This document shows, one piece after another, positions 59,083 to 64,000 of a DNA stretch of 64,000 nt; position 1 is the first letter of the stretch, and each line of letters opens with the position of its first letter. The stretch comes from Streptomyces griseus subsp. griseus. GTDB taxonomy: Bacteria > Actinomycetota > Actinomycetes > Streptomycetales > Streptomycetaceae. Where the stretch lies: assembly GCF_000720255.1 (NCBI RefSeq), contig NZ_JOJE01000023.1:53162-117161 (forward strand), in the 5' to 3' direction. Below the pieces are notes generated by a model that ran no database searches, was not told where the DNA came from, and saw only the letters and a program-made list of their open reading frames with translations. The position numbers and the translations under genes were made by a program.

Positions 59083-61977
59083 TCATTCGATTCCGTCTGT
59101 GTTCAGGAACATCAGGTCCAGAGCGTCGGACAGCTGATCCTTCCGGCTGTCCGGGCCGATCAGGGCCTGTTCGGTCCAGATGCACTTGCCCTTCTTCGTG
59201 TAACGCGTGCCCCAGCGTTGCGAGAGTGCCGTGATCAGCTGCAGCCCGCGGCCTCCCTCGTCGGTGTCCGTGGCGCGGCGGATGCGGGGCATCGTGAGGC
59301 TGCCGTCGAAGACCTCGCAGATCAGGTTGACGTCCTGGAGGAGGCGCAGCCGGGCCGGTCCCTTGGCGTGGCGTACGACGTTGCCCACCAGTTCGCTGGC
59401 CAGGAGTTCCGTGGTGGGTGTCAGGTCCTCCAGGCCCCAGGCGAAGAGCTGCTCCCGGACGTGGCGGCGGGCCTGGCCGGCGGCCCGGGGGTCGTCGGGC
59501 AGGGACCAGGAGGCGACCTGGTCGCCGGCCAGGGCGTGCAGGCGGGCGACGAGGAACGCGGCGTCGTCGGCGGCCTGCTGCTCGGCGGGCAGCAGGCCGG
59601 CCGTCATCACGTCGCAGAGGCGCTCCAGGTCCCCGCTCGTACCGTCCTGGTGGGCGGTGTGCAGCAGCCGGGCCAGGTCTGTCATGCCCTCATCGATCTC
59701 ACGCTTCGCCGACTCGACCAGACCGTCCGTGTAGAACACGAGCAGGCTGCCCTCGGGGACACGGACCTCGACCGTCTCGAAGGGGGGCTCCGCGGCGCCC
59801 AGCGGCGGGTCCGCGGCCAGGTCCGGGAAGTGCACTGTGCCGTCGGGGCGGAGCAGCGCGGGGGGTGGGTGCCCGGCTCGGGCGATGCTGCAGATCTGGG
59901 TGGTGGAGTCGTAGAGCGCGTACAGACAGGTGACGTACGACTCCTCGCTCATGCCGCTGACGATGTCGTTGAGGTGGGTCATGATCTCGTCGGGAGGCAG
60001 TTCGAGGTCGGCGAGGGTGTGGACGGCGGTGCGCAGGCGGCCCATGGTGGCTGCCTCGGGCAGTCCGTGGCCCATGACGTCACCGACGACCAGGGCGACC
60101 TGGCAGCCGGAGAGCGCGATGACGTCGTACCAGTCGCCGCCGACGTCCATGCCCCGCCCGGCGGGCAGATAGCGGGCGGCGGACTCGCACGCGCGCAGGG
60201 CGGGCAGGTCCCTCGGGAGCAGGCTGCGCTGGAGTTGGCGGGACCGGGTGTGCTCGGCGTCGTAGAGCCGGGCCCGCTCCAGGGCCTGGGCGACGAGGGC
60301 GCTGATCGTGGTCAGCAGGGCGCGTTCCTCGTCGCTGAGGCGGCGCGGGTGGTCGAAGGTGACGGCGCAGATTCCGAACGTGCGGCCGGAAGCGGTGAGA
60401 GGCAGGAACGCCCAGGCCTTCTTGTCGGCGCGAGCGGGTACGTCGGCGAGCTCGGGATAGCGTGCGGTGAACTCCTGCGGAGAGTTGAGGAACAGCGGCG
60501 TGCCGTCACTGATCGCGTCCCAGACCGGGTCGCCGGACGTGCGGGGACGGCCGTCGGCGAGGGCGAGGAAATCGTCCGAGTAGGCGACGGCTCCGACGTT
60601 GTGGAGCCTGTCCTGCTCGATGACCTGCATCAGGAGCCCGGTGGCGGCGAACGGTGGCAGCACCCGGCGGGCGACCGCGTCCACCACGTCCCGCGAGGTC
60701 GTCGCCGTGGCGAGCGCCGTGGTCAGCTCCGCGATACGGGCCGCCCGCTCGGACGCGAAGCGCTCGGCCGCCCGGCTCTCCTCCTCCAGACGCCGTTTCT
60801 CGGTGACGTCGGTGAGGTAGATGGTGTGGCCGCCGGGCCCCGGGACCAGCCGCAGGTGGTAGCGGCGCCCGGTGTCCGGCATGTGGACGTCGAAGCCCGC
60901 GGACCGCTCCTCGGCGGCGGCCCTGCGGCAGCGGCTCTCCAGGCCGGGGACCTGCCGGACAGCGGGGAGCTCCCACAGCAGGCGCCCGAACATCTCCTCC
61001 TCGGAGAAGCCGAGGGTGCGTTCCGTCGCCAGGTTGGCGAAGGTGATCCGCCAGTCGTCGTCCACCGCCAGGAAGCCGTCGCTCATGTGGCGCAGGGCCC
61101 GGCTGAGCGCGTCACGGGCGGAACGGGACTCGTTGCTGTCCCATCCCATACCGATCATCCGGTGCGGTTCACCGTTCTTGTCGTACGTGGCCTTGGCGCG
61201 GGCCTGGGTCCAGCCCCACGTATTGTCCTGTTTGCGCACCCGGTACTCGGCCTCGAACACACCGCGGTCCCGGATCGCCCGCTCCACCAGTGCCAGGGTC
61301 GGCGCGAGGTCGTCGGGGTGGACGCACCGCATCCAGTCCTCGACCCTGCCGGTGAAGTCGGCTGGCCGTGTGCCGTAGAGCTCCAGGGCCGCATCGTCCC
61401 AGATCAGGTCGCCGGTCTGGATGTTCCAGTCCCACGAGCCGACGCTGACCTCCTTCAGGGCCTGCCGCAGGCGCTCACCGCTCGGCTCCGTCTGCGAGGG
61501 CCGGGACGGCGGCGGGGCCTGGACCATACGGTCCTCGATCCAGGCGATCACGGCCCCGAGGAAGTCCCAGTGTTCCGGGGTCGGCTCGCCCCCGTCGCCC
61601 ATCAGGACCGTGAGTGCGCCGATGCTGCGGTCTCCGCTGAACATCGGCAGCGCGGTCAGGCCGGTGCCGGGCCAGGTGGGGGCCGCCGTGTCCGCCCGCT
61701 CCGGCGTGCGGAACGGCACCCATACGCCCCTGCCCTGCTGCAGGGCGCGAGCCGGGGCCAGCGGGCCCTCCTGGTCGACGATCTCCCAGGAGCGGGTGAG
61801 GGCGGGAGGCAGGCCGGTCACGGAGACCAAGCGCAGCGCGGACATGGGACCGCGCAGATGAATCGTTCCCCCCAAGGCTTCCAGTTCGGCCACCGCGTGC
61901 TGCAGTGCCAGCCGGAACACTTCACTTTCCGCGAGGCCTGGATCCGCCCTGTTGAGCAGGGCCAGCCGTGCGCTCAT
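59083..61977 (-). CDS. PAS/GAF sensor phosphatase with SpoIIE and anti-sigma-type ATPase domains
   Basis: 964 aa from ATG 61977. In order: an N-terminal GAF-like region (1-150), a PAS domain (about 170-285, QTGDLIWDDAALELYGTRPA), a second PAS (about 290-400, VDDDWRITFANLATERTLGF), a GAF domain (about 420-590), a SpoIIE PP2C phosphatase (about 600-815, DVGGDWYDVIAL and VVGDVMGHGLPE, with DDAAFLVAR at its end) and a HATPase_c domain (about 830-940, LASELVGNVVRHAKGPARLR, DTDEGGRGLQLI). Such proteins control anti-sigma factors and STAS antagonists. A TAAAAT lies 7 nt before the ATG and suggests a leaderless transcript. No anti-anti-sigma gene is adjacent. Confidence 0.92.
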   Translation of the reverse strand: MSARLALLNRADPGLAESEVFRLALQHAVAELEALGGTIHLRGPMSALRLVSVTGLPPALTRSWEIVDQEGPLAPARALQQGRGVWVPFRTPERADTAAPTWPGTGLTALPMFSGDRSIGALTVLMGDGGEPTPEHWDFLGAVIAWIEDRMVQAPPPSRPSQTEPSGERLRQALKEVSVGSWDWNIQTGDLIWDDAALELYGTRPADFTGRVEDWMRCVHPDDLAPTLALVERAIRDRGVFEAEYRVRKQDNTWGWTQARAKATYDKNGEPHRMIGMGWDSNESRSARDALSRALRHMSDGFLAVDDDWRITFANLATERTLGFSEEEMFGRLLWELPAVRQVPGLESRCRRAAAEERSAGFDVHMPDTGRRYHLRLVPGPGGHTIYLTDVTEKRRLEEESRAAERFASERAARIAELTTALATATTSRDVVDAVARRVLPPFAATGLLMQVIEQDRLHNVGAVAYSDDFLALADGRPRTSGDPVWDAISDGTPLFLNSPQEFTARYPELADVPARADKKAWAFLPLTASGRTFGICAVTFDHPRRLSDEERALLTTISALVAQALERARLYDAEHTRSRQLQRSLLPRDLPALRACESAARYLPAGRGMDVGGDWYDVIALSGCQVALVVGDVMGHGLPEAATMGRLRTAVHTLADLELPPDEIMTHLNDIVSGMSEESYVTCLYALYDSTTQICSIARAGHPPPALLRPDGTVHFPDLAADPPLGAAEPPFETVEVRVPEGSLLVFYTDGLVESAKREIDEGMTDLARLLHTAHQDGTSGDLERLCDVMTAGLLPAEQQAADDAAFLVARLHALAGDQVASWSLPDDPRAAGQARRHVREQLFAWGLEDLTPTTELLASELVGNVVRHAKGPARLRLLQDVNLICEVFDGSLTMPRIRRATDTDEGGRGLQLITALSQRWGTRYTKKGKCIWTEQALIGPDSRKDQLSDALDLMFLNTDGIE

Positions 61978-62259
61978 ACGAGAGATTTTAGGTCGCCGAC
62001 GGACGAGTCGCCCGGGGACCGACGTGGCGTTTTCCCAGGGCGATGAAGTGGCCGGCCTCCCCTCGGGGTGGCGCGAGCGGACCGCCCGGCACGGCGGGTG
62101 CTGCTGGACCCCCGACTGCGTGCTTCGGTGCCCGTGAGGTGTCGCCGCCGCGCTGTGTGCGCGGCGGCGGTCCCACCCGTGGCTGCCGGTTGGGCCGCGC
62201 CCTGTCGACGGCGCGGCGCCTCCACGGCAGGTGCATGACAGTTCGGCTAGTGTGATCAG
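61978..62259. other. Divergent intergenic region with a strong GC hairpin
   Basis: 282 nt between two divergent genes. It contains an 11-bp perfect stem CGCCGCCGCGC/GCGCGGCGGCG with a TGTGT loop (62143-62169). On the plus strand a TAGTGT at 62248-62253 is placed 6 nt before the next start, a leaderless arrangement. No gene is supported. Confidence 0.45.
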
Positions 62260-63180
62260 GTGACAGACATCGGCGTCCTCGGCGACCACGAGGAATGGCA
62301 GAAGGACTTCGAGCGGCGGCTGCGCACTCGTTACGCGGCAGCCGGGCTCAGCACCGTCGCGGTGGAACACAAGCTCGAGACCCTGCGCGCGCAGACCGGT
62401 GGCTGGACCGTCGCCGAGATCGCGGATGCCGGGACCCGGGTGGGATACGTCGCCGTGGTCGTGGCCGAAGAGAACGGCGCCCTCGCGGGCCGTATCGGCG
62501 ACCTCCGGGTGGACGCGCCGCACGCCGGCCGGGGACACGAGCAGGTCGCCCGGGACTGGGCCGAGGGATGGTGCAGGGAGCGCGGCGCGCGGCGGCTGAG
62601 CGTCCTGCTCACCGAGCCCGGCGGTGAGTGGTTCGACGGTTACGGCGTCCGTGGTCAGCTCAGGATGCGGCGCATCGGTTCTCCGCCGGAACCGCTCGAC
62701 GGCGTCACCGCACGACCGATGACGCAGGCTGAATTCACCGAGTGGCTCGCCTCCGAGAAGGCCGCCTACGTCGGCGACATCGTCCGGTCGGGAGCTCTGA
62801 GCCCCGAGGAGGCCGTCCGCAAGTCCGACCGTGACTTCGCGCAGCTGATTCCCGAGGGTCTGGCGACGCCCGACAACACGTTCCTGGTGCTCGAAACGGC
62901 TCGTGAGCGGATCGGCACCGGCTGGCTGAAGCACGGGTACCTCCCCGGGGTCAGCTACGGCTATTCGCTGGCCGTCCACGAGCAGCACCGCGGCAAGGGG
63001 TACGGGCGGGCCGCGATGGCGGTCGGCGAACGGGCGACGCTCGCCGCCGGTGACTCGGCGCTGATGTTCACCGTGTGGGGCGGCAACGAGGTGGCGATGA
63101 ACCTCTACACGAGTGCCGGATACCACGTCCTCGAAGAGGACCGTTCCCTCGACCTCCCCGGCGAGCGCGAGCTTTCCTGA
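62260..63180 (+). CDS. GNAT-family N-acetyltransferase
   Basis: 306 aa from GTG 62260. The C-terminal half is a GNAT domain: LAVHEQHRGKGYGRAAMAVG carries the Q/RxxGxG/A acetyl-CoA motif (HRGKGYG), followed by LYTSAGYHVLEEDRSL with the Tyr. The N-terminal half (VAEIADAGTRVGYVAVVVAE, then GALAGRIGDLRVDAPHAGRG) looks like a second, degenerate GNAT copy. Substrate unknown. It ends 28 nt before the stop of the next, minus-strand gene. Confidence 0.85.
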   Translation: MTDIGVLGDHEEWQKDFERRLRTRYAAAGLSTVAVEHKLETLRAQTGGWTVAEIADAGTRVGYVAVVVAEENGALAGRIGDLRVDAPHAGRGHEQVARDWAEGWCRERGARRLSVLLTEPGGEWFDGYGVRGQLRMRRIGSPPEPLDGVTARPMTQAEFTEWLASEKAAYVGDIVRSGALSPEEAVRKSDRDFAQLIPEGLATPDNTFLVLETARERIGTGWLKHGYLPGVSYGYSLAVHEQHRGKGYGRAAMAVGERATLAAGDSALMFTVWGGNEVAMNLYTSAGYHVLEEDRSLDLPGERELS

Positions 63181-63208
63181 GCCGCGGCCGCCGGGTCACA
63201 GGGCCGGG

Positions 63209-64000
63209 TCAGCTTCGCTGGAAGAACTCCACCTCCGCCAGGGCCAGGTGCCGGCCCTCGGCCAGGCCGGCGGGCGAGCGCAGGACCAGACGCACCGTCT
63301 TCGCGTCGCTGATCCCGGTGGGGAACGTCTGCGGGCCCGGCTTGTCGCTGAGGGTGAGCTCCTTGTGGTGCTGCTTGCCGTCCTGCGTCGTCACCTCCAG
63401 GTCCAGGCGGAGCGCGCGGGCCTGGCGGGCGTAGTCCTCCGGGGACGCGGAGGCGCCGTTGGTGATGATCAGGTCGACCAGCCGGAACGGTTCGCGGAAG
63501 GTGTAGGTGACCGATGCGCCGGGCGCGGGCGCGCCCCAGTAGCGGTTGTTCAGCCCGTCCGTGGTGTTCGTGGCCGGGTGCCGGGCAACCTCGGCACTCG
63601 CCTCGATGGCCACCGGCGTCACGGGTTTCGACTTGCCCAGCTTGTCCCTGGTGTCCTCGATCAGGGCGCGTCCGGCCGGCAGCAGCAGGAAGCCGCCCGC
63701 GCACAGAGCCACCACCACGGCCAGGATCACCAGGAACCGCACCCCCCGGCCCGAGCCCGCCCGCACGCGGCGCCGCAGCGGCCACACGGTCCGCCACCAA
63801 GGCAGCGGGGCGGGTTTCGTGGCAGGGTCCAGCTCGGTCGCGCAGCGCCGGCAGAACCGGCGGCCCGGCGGGTTGGGCGTGCCACAGGCGGGACACGGCG
63901 TCCCCACCGCCTCGTCCGGCACGTCCACGGGCCGTACGACGGGCCGCGGGGCCACCGCCTTCGCCGGGCGTACGGGCTGTATGGGGTCGGGAGCCGGCAC
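63209..64000 (-). CDS. Zinc-ribbon membrane protein with NADase-type glycan-binding domain (truncated by window edge)
   Basis: 263 codons are visible and the frame runs to the window edge, so the 5' end is probably missing. It has a zinc ribbon CPACGTPNPPGRRFCRRC near the start, an Arg-rich stretch, one membrane helix (VRFLVILAVVVALCAGGFLL), and a C-terminal discoidin/NADase-type glycan-binding domain (RYWGAPAPGASVTYTF, FRLVDLIITNGASASP, VRLVLRSP). It is probably anchored with the C-terminal domain outside the cell. Confidence 0.8.
   Translation of the reverse strand: MPAPDPIQPVRPAKAVAPRPVVRPVDVPDEAVGTPCPACGTPNPPGRRFCRRCATELDPATKPAPLPWWRTVWPLRRRVRAGSGRGVRFLVILAVVVALCAGGFLLLPAGRALIEDTRDKLGKSKPVTPVAIEASAEVARHPATNTTDGLNNRYWGAPAPGASVTYTFREPFRLVDLIITNGASASPEDYARQARALRLDLEVTTQDGKQHHKELTLSDKPGPQTFPTGISDAKTVRLVLRSPAGLAEGRHLALAEVEFFQRS

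Noticed and set aside
59047..62046. 999-codon plus-strand frame opposite the SpoIIE-type gene
   Set aside because: All PAS, GAF, PP2C and HATPase motifs are on the minus strand.
62030..62100. Short minus-strand match (AGHFIALG) to the C-terminus of the alpha/beta-hydrolase at 31290
   Set aside because: About 20 bp agree with the hydrolase gene, but the flanking residues do not follow the family. Too short to call a pseudogene.
1..64000. Possible genomic island or prophage in the window
   Set aside because: No integrase, transposase, tRNA with a repeated end or phage structural gene was seen, and base composition is fairly even apart from short leaders.

Overview
The window is chromosomal DNA of an actinomycete, almost certainly Streptomyces. 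GC content is very high, GTG and TTG starts are common, many genes overlap by four bases (ATGA/GTGA), and several loci have a typical Streptomyces layout (the cspA/DEAD-helicase/CBS/SCO5918-family cold-shock locus, a LamG + RHS secreted pair, a flotillin with an NfeD-like partner). I saw no transposase, integrase, tRNA, rRNA or CRISPR array.

Layout. 0-6.3 kb: L-arabinose use, with the tail of a probable arabinofuranosidase, a secreted arabinan-acting hydrolase with ricin-type sugar-binding domains, and araB-araA-araD. 6.3-10.9 kb: gene remnants, a CPA1 Na+/H+ antiporter, small hypotheticals and an orphan SUKH-4 immunity protein. 10.9-14.5 kb: cold-shock locus and a MerR regulator with an unexplained leader. 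15.0-25.7 kb: a 2156-aa RHS protein with a unique glycine-rich C-terminal tip, a small membrane protein just downstream (candidate immunity protein) and a LamG/DNRLRE partner. 25.9-33.5 kb: a PucR regulator, an NfeD/flotillin pair, and a zone of decaying genes (CPA2 antiporter, nitroreductase and F420/NADP oxidoreductase remnants, a frameshifted hypothetical) around an intact SDR-hydrolase operon. 33.8-40.2 kb: a local TetR network (two near-identical TetR paralogues, a different TetR, an MFS pump, a 4Fe-4S protein) joined by copies of one operator, AAACCGATCGGTTT, usually as pairs 23-24 bp apart; a second TetR/SRPBCC divergon has its own paired operator.

40.2-58.8 kb is the most interesting part, a RiPP gene cluster. 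Two small cysteine-free precursor peptides that end in Ala-Thr lie in one long operon with the signature daptide enzymes: an Fe-ADH-family dehydrogenase, a class III aminotransferase, a SAM methyltransferase, a recognition-type protein and an intramembrane metalloprotease. In daptides these enzymes turn the C-terminal Thr into a dimethylated diamine. The same operon also encodes a class III lanthipeptide synthetase (LanKC), an F420-type LLM oxidoreductase of the kind that reduces dehydroalanine to D-alanine, an ABC exporter and a family 2 glycosyltransferase. A complete four-gene dTDP-rhamnose operon (rmlDCAB) sits next to it. I infer a hybrid product: a linear peptide with a daptide C-terminus, dehydrated or D-amino acids, and perhaps a deoxysugar. 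A LuxR-type regulator and a neighbouring GPP34 gene both carry a rare TTA codon, which suggests bldA-dependent developmental timing.

59.1-64.0 kb: a multi-domain PAS/GAF/SpoIIE phosphatase with an anti-sigma-type kinase domain, a GNAT acetyltransferase, and the edge-truncated gene of a zinc-ribbon membrane protein.
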